Source: Pseudomonas sp. UBA5782 (GTDB taxonomy: Bacteria; Pseudomonadota; Gammaproteobacteria; Pseudomonadales; Pseudomonadaceae). Taken from it: DNA of 6,185 nt. Positions 1-6,111 of this stretch are shown piece after piece (the first letter of the stretch is position 1; every line of letters begins with the position of its first letter). The stretch lies in the NCBI GenBank assembly GCA_002418465.1, contig DIEE01000046.1, positions 9,444 through 15,628 on the forward strand, given 5' to 3'. The notes below the pieces were generated by a model that saw nothing but the letters and a program-made list of their open reading frames with translations, was not told where the DNA came from and made no database searches. The position numbers and the translations under genes are program-made.

Positions 1-2440
1 CCTTCCAGATCTCCGTCGCGTACTGGCGAATCGTCCGGTCCGACGAGAACCAGCCGGTGCGCGCGGTATTCAGCACCGCGGCGCGCCACCAGGCCTTCGG
101 ATCGTGCCACAACTCTTCGACGCGACGCTGGGCGTTCCAGTAGGCATCGAAGTCGGCGCAGACATGGAAGGTGTCGTGGGCCATCAGTCCGTCGACCAGC
201 CCGGTGTAGCGCGCCGGATCATCCGGCGAAAACACCCCGCTGCGGATCGCGTGGAGCACTTCGCCCAGACGCGGCGAGGCCGCCACCGAAGGCTCGGCGG
301 AGAACTGCCCGTTGAGTTTGCGCGCCTGCACCTCGTCGGCGGTCATGCCGAAGATGAACATGTTGGCCGCGCCGATCTGCTCGGACATCTCGACGTTGGC
401 GCCGTCCAGCGTGCCGATGGTCAGCGCGCCGTTGAGCGAGAACTTCATGTTGCTGGTGCCCGAGGCCTCCAGGCCGGCGGTGGAAATCTGCTCGGAAAGG
501 TCAGCCGCCGGGATAATCCGCTCGGCCAGGCTGACGTTGTAGTTGGGCAGGAACACCACCTTGAGCAGCCCGCGCACGGTGGGGTCGCCGTTCACCGTAC
601 GGGCGATGTCGTTGGCCAGTTTGATGATCAGCTTGGCCTGGTGATAGCTGGCCGCCGCCTTGCCGGCGAAGATCTTCACCCGTGGCACCCACTGGGTGTG
701 CGGCTCGGCGCGGATCGCCTGGTACAGAGCCACGGTGTGCAACAGGTTGAGCAGTTGCCGCTTGTACTCGTGGATGCGCTTGATCTGCACGTCGAACAGC
801 GCGTGCGGGTCGATGTAGAGGCCAAGGCGCTCCTGCACCAGCCCGGCGAGCAGCTGCTTGTTGTGCAGGCGCTGCTCGGCGAAGCGCTTGCGGAAGGCCG
901 CCTTGTCGGCGAACGGCTCGATCAGCTGCAGCGAGGTTTCCGGGGTGTCCAGCAGCTTCTCGCCGACCGACTCCACCAGCAGCGCGGTGAGCTGCGGGTT
1001 GCTCTGGTACAGCCAGCGGCGGAAGGTGATGCCGTTGGTCTTGTTGCTGATCCGCTGCGGATAGAGCTTGTGCAGGTCGGCGAACACCGTGCTGCGCATC
1101 AGATCCGTGTGCAACGCGGATACGCCGTTGACGCAATGCGAGCCGAGGAACGCCAGGTTGCCCATGCGCACGCGGCGGCCGTTGCCCTCCTCGATCAGCG
1201 AGATCGAACGCAGCAGGTCGAAGTCGTGCACGTCCTTCGCCCGCAGCGCATCGATGTGATACGCGTTGATCAGGTAGATGATCTGCATATGGCGCGGCAG
1301 CAGGCGGTCCATCAGGCCCACCGACCAGGTCTCCAGCGCTTCGGGCAGCAGTGTGTGGTTGGTGTAGGAAAGCGTGCCGACGGTCAGCCCCCAGGCCTTG
1401 TCCCAGGCGATGCCGTGGATGTCCACCAGCACCCGCATCAACTCCGGCACAGCGATCGCCGGGTGGGTGTCGTTGAGCTGGATCGAGGCGAATTCGGGCA
1501 GGTTGAGCAACGTGCCGCGCTGCTTCAGGTGGCGCCGGATCAGGTCCTGCAGCGAGGCGGATACGAAGAAATATTCCTGGCGCAGGCGCAGTTCCTGGCC
1601 AGCCTCGGTGCTGTCGGCCGGATAGAGCACGCGCGAGATGCTTTCCGCACGGGTTTCCTCGACCACTGCGCCAATGTGGTCGCCGGCGTTGAAGCGGTCC
1701 AGGTGCAGCTCGCTCTCGGCGCGCGCGCGCCACAGGCGCAGGGTGTTCACGCTGGCGCCGCGCCAGCCGACGATGGGCGTGTCATAGGCGATCGCGCGCA
1801 CCGCTTCGCCCGGACTCCACTTCTGCCGCTGCTCGCCGTTGTCGTCGACGATATTGGCGATGCTGCCGCCGAAGCCGACCAGGTAGCTGACTTCCGGGCG
1901 CTCGAACTCCCAGGGGTTGCCGAAGTCCAGCCAGGTTTCCGTCTGTTCCTGCTGCCAGCCATCGACGATGGCCTGGCGGAACAGCCCGTGCTCGTAGCGG
2001 ATACCGTAACCGTGGGCGGCGACACCGAGGGTCGACATGCTTTCCATGAAGCACGCCGCCAGCCGGCCGAGGCCGCCGTTGCCCAGCGCGGCGTCCGGCT
2101 CCAGGCTGCGGATGCGGTCGAGGTCCACGCCCAGGTCGTGCAGTGCGGTGCGCGCCACTTCGAGCAGACCGAGATTGCTCAGGCTGTCGATCAGCAGACG
2201 GCCGATGAGGAATTCCAGCGAGAGGTAATAGACGCGTTTCTGCCCCTGCCGGTAGACGTTGCGGGTGTGGTCCATCCAGTGGTCGACCAGGCGGTCGCGG
2301 GCGGCCAGGGCGATCGCCTCGAACCAGTCGTGATCGAAAGCATGCTCGGGGTCCTTGCCCACCGAATAGGTCAACTTGGACAGGACGGAGGCGCGGAACG
2401 CGGCCACCTCGTCGGCTGAAACCTGCTTCTCCTGAGTCAT
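1..2440 (-). CDS. glgP: Glycogen phosphorylase, 3' end cut by window edge
   Basis: Cytoplasmic pyridoxal-phosphate enzyme that releases glucose-1-phosphate from the non-reducing ends of glycogen or other alpha-1,4-glucans, using inorganic phosphate. I translated the minus strand from the ATG at 2440: 813 codons are open to the left edge, close to the full ~815-residue family length, so only a few C-terminal codons are missing. Family landmarks are in order: the glycine-rich LGNGGLGR segment at residues 119-126, NDTHPA around His326, YTNHTLLPEALE with the active-site histidine at 362, KRIHEYKRQLLN around Lys560, and the cofactor segment EASGTSNMKF with the Schiff-base lysine at 666, followed by LNGALTIGTLDGANVE. 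The residue after KF is Ser where Ala is usual, a conservative change. The start is supported by GAGG at 2448-2451, 7 nt upstream. No other glycogen gene is in view. A maltodextrin phosphorylase (MalP) is the main alternative, but length and neighbours do not decide this. Confidence 0.97.
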   Translation of the reverse strand, partial: MTQEKQVSADEVAAFRASVLSKLTYSVGKDPEHAFDHDWFEAIALAARDRLVDHWMDHTRNVYRQGQKRVYYLSLEFLIGRLLIDSLSNLGLLEVARTALHDLGVDLDRIRSLEPDAALGNGGLGRLAACFMESMSTLGVAAHGYGIRYEHGLFRQAIVDGWQQEQTETWLDFGNPWEFERPEVSYLVGFGGSIANIVDDNGEQRQKWSPGEAVRAIAYDTPIVGWRGASVNTLRLWRARAESELHLDRFNAGDHIGAVVEETRAESISRVLYPADSTEAGQELRLRQEYFFVSASLQDLIRRHLKQRGTLLNLPEFASIQLNDTHPAIAVPELMRVLVDIHGIAWDKAWGLTVGTLSYTNHTLLPEALETWSVGLMDRLLPRHMQIIYLINAYHIDALRAKDVHDFDLLRSISLIEEGNGRRVRMGNLAFLGSHCVNGVSALHTDLMRSTVFADLHKLYPQRISNKTNGITFRRWLYQSNPQLTALLVESVGEKLLDTPETSLQLIEPFADKAAFRKRFAEQRLHNKQLLAGLVQERLGLYIDPHALFDVQIKRIHEYKRQLLNLLHTVALYQAIRAEPHTQWVPRVKIFAGKAAASYHQAKLIIKLANDIARTVNGDPTVRGLLKVVFLPNYNVSLAERIIPAADLSEQISTAGLEASGTSNMKFSLNGALTIGTLDGANVEMSEQIGAANMFIFGMTADEVQARKLNGQFSAEPSVAASPRLGEVLHAIRSGVFSPDDPARYTGLVDGLMAHDTFHVCADFDAYWNAQRRVEELWHDPKAWWRAAVLNTARTGWFSSDRTIRQYATEIWK

Positions 2441-2464
2441 CTACGGACCTCGCTGTGAATGTTC

Positions 2465-2478
2465 TGGAACGCATTCCA
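2465..2478 (-). other. Small hairpin in the glgP leader
   Basis: A TGGAA/TTCCA inverted repeat with a 4-nt spacer lies 24 nt upstream of the glgP start. In the glgP transcript the loop reads UGCG, which fits the stable UNCG tetraloop pattern although the closing pair is A-U. The ribosome-binding GAGG lies outside the stem. It could affect mRNA stability or bind a regulator, or it could be chance; a 5-bp stem is weak evidence. Confidence 0.25.
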
Positions 2479-2523
2479 TGCGGCGACTGAGCCCAAGGCT
2501 TGCGTGAAATCCTTTTTCGACAC

Positions 2524-2545
2524 GTCCGAGCACTCTAGCTCGGAC
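2524..2545. repeat. Perfect palindrome (8-bp arms) between glgP and the YkgJ gene
   Basis: The arms GTCCGAGC (2524-2531) and GCTCGGAC (2538-2545) are exact reverse complements around a 6-nt spacer. The site lies 84 nt upstream of the glgP start and about 55 nt upstream of the candidate promoter -10 of the divergent gene. Neither strand has a T-run after the stem, so it is a poor intrinsic terminator for either direction. Its position suits a dimeric regulator's operator or a leader hairpin of the glgP mRNA. No known regulator consensus was recognised. Confidence 0.45.
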
Positions 2546-2576
2546 CTTGGCGCGGCGCGAACGCCGTGAAGACGGA

Positions 2577-2605
2577 CTGGCAAAAAACGCCGGCATCGCT
2601 ATGAT
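2577..2605 (+). promoter_or_regulatory. Candidate sigma-70 promoter for the YkgJ-family gene
   Basis: A -35-like CTGGCA (2577-2582, 4 of 6 consensus) and a -10-like TATGAT (2600-2605, 5 of 6) are separated by exactly 17 bp. The expected start of transcription is near 2612, giving a leader of about 30 nt before the ATG at 2641. An A-rich stretch lies just downstream of the -35 box. The assignment rests on sequence match and position only. Confidence 0.5.
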
Positions 2606-2640
2606 CGCGCGCCGACCGTTACAACCCCGTGAGCATGGCC

Positions 2641-3036
2641 ATGAAACGCATCCCCCTCGCCAATGCCGATGCAGATCGACTGGAAACCTGGGTGAAATAC
2701 CACAAGGGCCTGTGCAACGACTGCCACGCGACCTGTTGCACGCTGCCGGTGGAGGCGCGCATCGGCGACCTTGTACGCATGCAACTGGTGGACCAGTTCG
2801 AGGCCGGCGAACCGCCCAGGCAGATTGCCCGGCGGCTGATGAAGGAAGGCAGCGTCGAACATTTCAACCAGAAGAGCGGGCTGTTCACCCTGACCCGCCT
2901 GGCCAGCGGCGACTGCCTGTATCTGGACCGGCGGAGCAGGCGCTGCACGATCTACGAGCAGCGCCCGGACACCTGCCGCAACCACCCGCAGGTCGGCCCG
3001 CGGCCGGGGCATTGCGCCTGGCAGGCGCGGCGCTGA
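2641..3036 (+). CDS. YkgJ/UPF0153-family cysteine-cluster protein
   Basis: A 131-residue cytoplasmic protein of the CxxCxxCC family (putative zinc- or iron-chelating domain), whose biochemical role is not established. The N-terminal cluster is C25-x2-C28-x3-C32-C33. A second group follows in DCLYLDRRSRRCTIYEQRPDTCRNHP, with a final cysteine in GHCAW near the C-terminus. This spacing of cysteines suggests a bound metal or iron-sulfur cluster. No signal peptide or membrane segment is seen. I chose the ATG at 2641 because GTGA at 2629-2632 can serve as a ribosome-binding site 8 nt upstream. In-frame alternatives are ATG at 2635 and GTG at 2629, both with poorer upstream signals. The gene diverges from glgP, has its own candidate promoter, and ends 7 bp from the convergent downstream gene. 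Confidence 0.9.
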   Translation: MKRIPLANADADRLETWVKYHKGLCNDCHATCCTLPVEARIGDLVRMQLVDQFEAGEPPRQIARRLMKEGSVEHFNQKSGLFTLTRLASGDCLYLDRRSRRCTIYEQRPDTCRNHPQVGPRPGHCAWQARR

Positions 3037-3043
3037 CGCACGC

Positions 3044-3352
3044 TCAGGAGCCGGTGGCGCGCGAGCCGTCCTGATCAACGCTGGGGATAGGTCCGTTGCT
3101 GTCGCTGCCGGATTTGCCCGGCAGGCTGCCGGAGCCGTCGTCGCTGCGCCGCGGGTCGGTACTCGGCGTGGTCGGGCGGCCGTTCTGCGGATTGATCCCG
3201 GACTCCGGGTAGACGCCCTGTTCGCGGTCCTTGCTGTCCAGCGGGCTGGGTGCGCTGCTGTCCGGGTGAGTCGGTCCGGTGCTGTCGTCAGCGAAGCTCG
3301 CCGTGGCGAACAGCCCGGCCAGGGCGATGGCGGCGATTCTGTGCATGCGCAT
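3044..3352 (-). CDS. Small exported low-complexity protein, function unknown
   Basis: A 102-residue protein I do not recognise. The N-terminus is a textbook signal peptide: MRMHR, then a hydrophobic run IAAIALAGLF, then a likely signal peptidase I site after SFA (residue 21). The mature ~81 residues are rich in Ser, Pro, Asp and Gly, contain no cysteine, and have no hydrophobic core. They are probably disordered and periplasmic or secreted. There is no lipobox, so it is not a lipoprotein. The start at 3352 is supported by GGAG at 3360-3363, 7 nt upstream; a second in-frame ATG at 3346 is possible. It is transcribed in the same direction as the sensory operon but lies 109 bp beyond its end with a hairpin between, so it is probably a separate unit. 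Its 3' end converges on the YkgJ-family gene. Confidence 0.75.
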   Translation of the reverse strand: MRMHRIAAIALAGLFATASFADDSTGPTHPDSSAPSPLDSKDREQGVYPESGINPQNGRPTTPSTDPRRSDDGSGSLPGKSGSDSNGPIPSVDQDGSRATGS

Positions 3353-3379
3353 GATGTCTCTCCGAGGATGGCTACCCTC

Positions 3380-3408
3380 TTTCGAGCCACCCCAGTACGC
3401 GGTGGTTC
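3380..3408 (-). promoter_or_regulatory. Possible ECF-type (AlgU/sigma-E-like) promoter for the small exported protein
   Basis: On the minus strand GAACCA (3403-3408) and TCGAAA (3380-3385) are separated by 17 bp. This resembles the GAACTT and TCTGA/TCAAA elements used by AlgU/RpoE sigma factors, with mismatches in both boxes. Transcription would start about 20-25 nt upstream of the ATG at 3352, leaving room for the GGAG site. A CCACC/GGTGG inverted repeat (3387-3391 and 3401-3405) lies within and just beside the spacer. An envelope-stress promoter would fit an exported product, but the match is weak. Confidence 0.25.
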
Positions 3409-3436
3409 AGCACGAAAAGCACGGAGGGACGAACGC

Positions 3437-3451
3437 GCCGGTCTGACCGGC
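3437..3451 (-). terminator. GC-rich hairpin after the sensory operon, possible terminator
   Basis: The arms GCCGGT (3437-3442) and ACCGGC (3446-3451) form a perfect 6-bp stem with a 3-nt loop, beginning 10 nt after the last stop codon of the operon. No clean T-run follows on the minus strand; the nearest is a TTTT about 20 nt further on. It could be a weak or factor-assisted terminator, or a 3' stabilising hairpin. Confidence 0.35.
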
Positions 3452-3461
3452 CGCTTTGCCG

Positions 3462-4700
3462 TCAGGCCAGTCGGCTGTGCCGGGCGCGGCCGTTGTCGGG
3501 TAGCGCCACCGCCTGCTGCAGGGGCAGTTCGACGCTGAACAGCGAGCCCTCGCCCAAATCGCTGCGCACCGTGATGTTGCCGCCATGCGCCTTGACGATC
3601 TGCTTGGCGATGAACAACCCGAGGCCCAACCCGGCAATCTTGTCCGGGCTGCCGACACGTTCGAACTGGCTGAAGATGCGCGCCTGATCGGACTCGGAGA
3701 TACCGATGCCGTGGTCCTCGACCTGCAATAGCACCGATGTCTCGCCCGGTTGCAGGCGGATCGTCACCGGTTTCTGCCGGCCGTAGCGCATGGCGTTGGT
3801 CAGCAGGTTGGCGACCACCTGCTCGATGCGGAACTCGTCCCAGTAGCCCATCACCGGGCCGCTGATGTCGCGCTGCACCTCGTAGCCGGCCTGCGCCATC
3901 TGCGCCTCGAAGTTGTCCACCACCTTGTTCGCCAGCGCGGCGAGGTCGATCAGGTCGGGACGGATCGACAGCTTGCCGGTGCGGATGCGACTGACGTCGA
4001 GCATGTCGTCGATCAGCCGGATCAGGCTGCGGATCTGCCGCTCGTCCTTCTCCACCATGCCGCGCAGGCGCTCGGGCTCGAACGCCGCGAGATTGCCGCG
4101 ATCCAGATACAGCCGGCGCAGCTGCACCTCGAGGATCAACGTGTTCAGCGGGGTTTTCAGCTCGTGGGAGACCATCGACATGAAGTCGTCGCGCATGCGT
4201 ACCGCGTGCTGCAGTTCGACCTGCGTCTGCTGCAGCTCGCCGAGCAGCACTTCCTGCTCGTGGCGGCTGCGCTCCAGCGCGCTGAGCTGGGTGCGCAGGG
4301 TCTTGCGCTGGCGGTACAGCTCGACGAACACGTTGACCTTGCTGCGCACCGCCATCGGGTCCAGCGGCTTGTAGAGGAAATCCACCGCACCGCTTTCGTA
4401 GCCCTTGAAGGCGTAGTTCAGCTCGCGCCCGGCGGCGCTGACGAAGACGATCGGAATGTGCCGGGTGCGCTCGGCGCCGCGCATCATCTCGGCGAGCTGG
4501 AAACCATCCATTCCCGGCATCTGCACGTCGAGGATCGCCAGGGCGAACTCGTGGCGCAGCAGCAGCTCGAGGGCGCCTTCGCCGGAGCTGGCCTTGAATA
4601 CCTCGATGTCCTCGTTGCGGATCAATGCATCGAGCGCCAGCAGGTTCTCCGGCAGGTCGTCGACGATCAGCAGTTTGGCTGGCTCCATTTCCGGCAGCAT
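3462..4700 (-). CDS. Response regulator/histidine kinase (REC-HisKA-HATPase)
   Basis: A 412-residue cytoplasmic protein with no membrane segment. An N-terminal receiver domain (about residues 7-125) has the acidic pair D14-D15, phospho-acceptor D58 in LAILDVQMPGMDG, S88, and K111 in DFLYKPLDP. A probable coiled coil (about 128-170) links it to a HisKA domain with the phospho-acceptor H179 in MVSHELKTPL. The HATPase domain shows the N-box N298/N302, the G1 motif DHGIG (329-333) and the G2 motif GLGLGLFIAK (357-366). All residues needed for kinase and receiver activity are present. Such proteins receive phosphate at REC from another kinase, which then controls their own kinase activity; that role is inferred here. 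The start at 4700 lies 2 nt after the cheB-like stop and has only a weak GGA upstream, so translation is probably coupled. An ATG at 4688 is an alternative. There is no DNA-binding or diguanylate cyclase output domain, so the partner is unknown. Confidence 0.95.
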   Translation of the reverse strand: MLPEMEPAKLLIVDDLPENLLALDALIRNEDIEVFKASSGEGALELLLRHEFALAILDVQMPGMDGFQLAEMMRGAERTRHIPIVFVSAAGRELNYAFKGYESGAVDFLYKPLDPMAVRSKVNVFVELYRQRKTLRTQLSALERSRHEQEVLLGELQQTQVELQHAVRMRDDFMSMVSHELKTPLNTLILEVQLRRLYLDRGNLAAFEPERLRGMVEKDERQIRSLIRLIDDMLDVSRIRTGKLSIRPDLIDLAALANKVVDNFEAQMAQAGYEVQRDISGPVMGYWDEFRIEQVVANLLTNAMRYGRQKPVTIRLQPGETSVLLQVEDHGIGISESDQARIFSQFERVGSPDKIAGLGLGLFIAKQIVKAHGGNITVRSDLGEGSLFSVELPLQQAVALPDNGRARHSRLA

Positions 4701-4702
4701 GT

Positions 4703-5293
4703 TCAGCGGTCCATTCGAAGCAGCAGTTGGCGAATGCCGGCGAGCGGCAGCACGTAATCGGGTTGGAACAGTTTCAACGCCGAGCGCGGCATGGTGTCGG
4801 CGAGCGCCTCGGCCGGCTCCTGCACCACGGTCAGGCCGCCGTAGCGGGCGATGCTGTGCAGGCCTTCGGCGCCGTCGGAATTCGCTCCGGTGAGGAGGAT
4901 ACCGGCGAGCTGATCGCCCCAGACGTCCGCCGCACTGTCGAACAATACGTCAATCGAGGGCCTGGCGTAGTGTACCCGCGGATCGACGCTGAGGCTGAAA
5001 CTGCGGTCCATCTCGATCTGCAGATGGTAGCCGGGCGGGGCGAAGTACAGGTGTCCGGGCTGGGGCCGATCCTTGTCCCGCGCCTCGTCCACCTGCAGCG
5101 TGCAGAGGCGCTGGAAGATCTCGACGATATGGCTCGGATGGTTCTCCGGCACGTGCTGGACCACGATCAGCGGCAGGCCGAAGTTCTCCGGCATGTCGCG
5201 CAGCAGCTGGCTGAGCGCCTCCAGGCCACCGGCGGACATGCCGATGACCACCGCCTGCACCGGCGTCTTGCGCTGCGAGAGGACCGGGCTCAT
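4703..5293 (-). CDS. cheB: CheB-type protein-glutamate methylesterase without receiver domain
   Basis: A 196-residue protein matching only the catalytic domain of CheB, which hydrolyses glutamate methyl esters (and deamidates glutamine) on chemoreceptors. The expected catalytic triad is visible: S20 in VIGMSAGG, H47 in VVQHVP and D140 in LLTGANSDGAEG. The PPGYHL and ALADTMPRSAL segments typical of the fold are also present. Classical chemotaxis CheB is about 350 residues with an N-terminal receiver that restrains the esterase; that receiver is absent here. The start codon overlaps the stop of the cheR-like gene (ATGA, 4 nt) and no good ribosome-binding site precedes it, so it is probably translated by coupling. 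The next gene, starting 2 nt downstream, carries a receiver domain, and control in trans is an inference. The substrate is unknown because no chemoreceptor is in the window. Confidence 0.93.
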   Translation of the reverse strand: MSPVLSQRKTPVQAVVIGMSAGGLEALSQLLRDMPENFGLPLIVVQHVPENHPSHIVEIFQRLCTLQVDEARDKDRPQPGHLYFAPPGYHLQIEMDRSFSLSVDPRVHYARPSIDVLFDSAADVWGDQLAGILLTGANSDGAEGLHSIARYGGLTVVQEPAEALADTMPRSALKLFQPDYVLPLAGIRQLLLRMDR

Positions 5294-6108
5294 AGCTTGC
5301 GGAACACCCGTTCGCGCTTCGACACCGGTTCGAACTGATCGGCGAAGCTGGTGAAGTCGAGGCTTTCCTTGCTACCCAGGCCGAGGAAACCGCGATGCCC
5401 GAGGGATTCGTGGAACAGCCCGATGGCGCGGTCCTGCAGCGCGCGGTCGAAGTAGATCAGCACGTTGCGGCAGGAAATCAGCTGGGTTTCGGCGAACACG
5501 CTGTCGGTTGCCAGGCTGTGGTCGGAGAAGGTCACGTGCTCGCGCAGCGACTTGTCCATCAGCACCGCGTCGTAGGCGGCTGTGTAGTAGTCGGAGAACT
5601 GCCGCTTGCCACCGGCCTTCTGGTAGCTCTCGGTGTAGCTGCGGATGCTGTCCATCGTATAGACGCCCTGGCGCGCGCGCTCCAGCGACTGCGGGTTGAT
5701 GTCGGTGGCGTAGATCAGGCTGCGCTCGAGCAGGCCTTCTTCCTTGAGCAGGATCGCCATCGAATAGACCTCCTCGCCGGTGCTGCAGCCGGCGATCCAG
5801 ATCTTCAGCGACGGGTAGGTACGCAGCAGCGGCACCACCTGGGTACGCAGCGCCAGGTAGTACGGCGGATCGCGGAACATCTCGCTGACCGGGATGGTGA
5901 GGTACTGCAGCAGCTGCATGAACGCCTGCGGGTCATGCAGGATCTTGCCCTGTAGCTCGGACACGCTGGCACAGCCGATGGTCCGCAACGCCTGCACCAC
6001 GCGCCGCTTCAGCGAGGCCATGGCGTAGTTGCGGAAGTCGTAGCTGTAGCGCAGGTAGACCGCTTCGATCAGTAGCCGAAGTTCGATTTCCAGGGCGCGT
6101 TCGGGCAT
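5290..6108 (-). CDS. cheR: CheR-type protein-glutamate O-methyltransferase
   Basis: A 272-residue cytoplasmic SAM-dependent enzyme of the family that methylates glutamates of chemoreceptors; length is normal for CheR. The helical N-terminal domain (about 1-75) leads to IPVSEMFRDPPYY (72-84), the counterpart of the conserved FFR(D/E) segment. SAM-binding motif I is IWIAGCSTGEEVYSMAI (103-119), the acidic D136 sits in YATDIN, and SCRNVLIYF (212-220) is a CheR signature. The region between about 145 and 195 corresponds to the beta-subdomain that contacts receptors in classical CheR. No TPR or other C-terminal extension is present. The ATG at 6108 lies 3 nt after the upstream stop; GGAGG at 6120-6124 is 11 nt away, somewhat long, inside the end of the upstream gene. 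It ends in a 4-nt overlap with the cheB-like gene. The methylated target cannot be named from this window. Confidence 0.95.
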   Translation of the reverse strand: MPERALEIELRLLIEAVYLRYSYDFRNYAMASLKRRVVQALRTIGCASVSELQGKILHDPQAFMQLLQYLTIPVSEMFRDPPYYLALRTQVVPLLRTYPSLKIWIAGCSTGEEVYSMAILLKEEGLLERSLIYATDINPQSLERARQGVYTMDSIRSYTESYQKAGGKRQFSDYYTAAYDAVLMDKSLREHVTFSDHSLATDSVFAETQLISCRNVLIYFDRALQDRAIGLFHESLGHRGFLGLGSKESLDFTSFADQFEPVSKRERVFRKL

Positions 6109-6111
6109 CGA

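Noticed and set aside
501..1733. A 410-codon minus-strand frame inside glgP
   Set aside because: Same strand but a different frame from glgP; the glgP frame carries all conserved motifs, and this one is Arg/Ala/Pro-rich without motifs.
104..2419. A 771-codon open frame on the plus strand opposite glgP
   Set aside because: Exactly antisense to a clear glycogen phosphorylase. Long antisense frames are common in GC-rich genes, and the translation is low in recognisable motifs and rich in His, Gln, Val and Arg, as expected for a shadow.
3037..3043. Shared bidirectional terminator between the convergent YkgJ-family and exported-protein genes
   Set aside because: The gap is only 7 bp and I found no stem followed by a T-run on either strand around it.
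2547..3074. A 175-codon plus-strand frame overlapping the YkgJ-family gene
   Set aside because: Out of frame with the cysteine-cluster protein, and lacks its motifs.
2599..3390. A 263-codon minus-strand frame covering the YkgJ-family gene and the small exported protein
   Set aside because: It overlaps two better-supported genes in other frames and reads as low-complexity Arg/Ala/Pro/Thr sequence in its first half.
3410..3423. Direct repeat GCACG-AAAA-GCACG in the spacer after the sensory operon
   Set aside because: Two 5-bp copies are too short to distinguish from chance and fit no known binding site I can name.
3750..4757. A 335-codon plus-strand open frame opposite the REC-histidine kinase gene
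   Set aside because: Antisense shadow with the same His/Gln/Val-rich composition; the minus-strand kinase motifs are unmistakable.
4625..5338. A 237-codon plus-strand open frame opposite the cheB-like gene
   Set aside because: Antisense shadow of a gene with an intact catalytic triad; no RBS or motif supports it.
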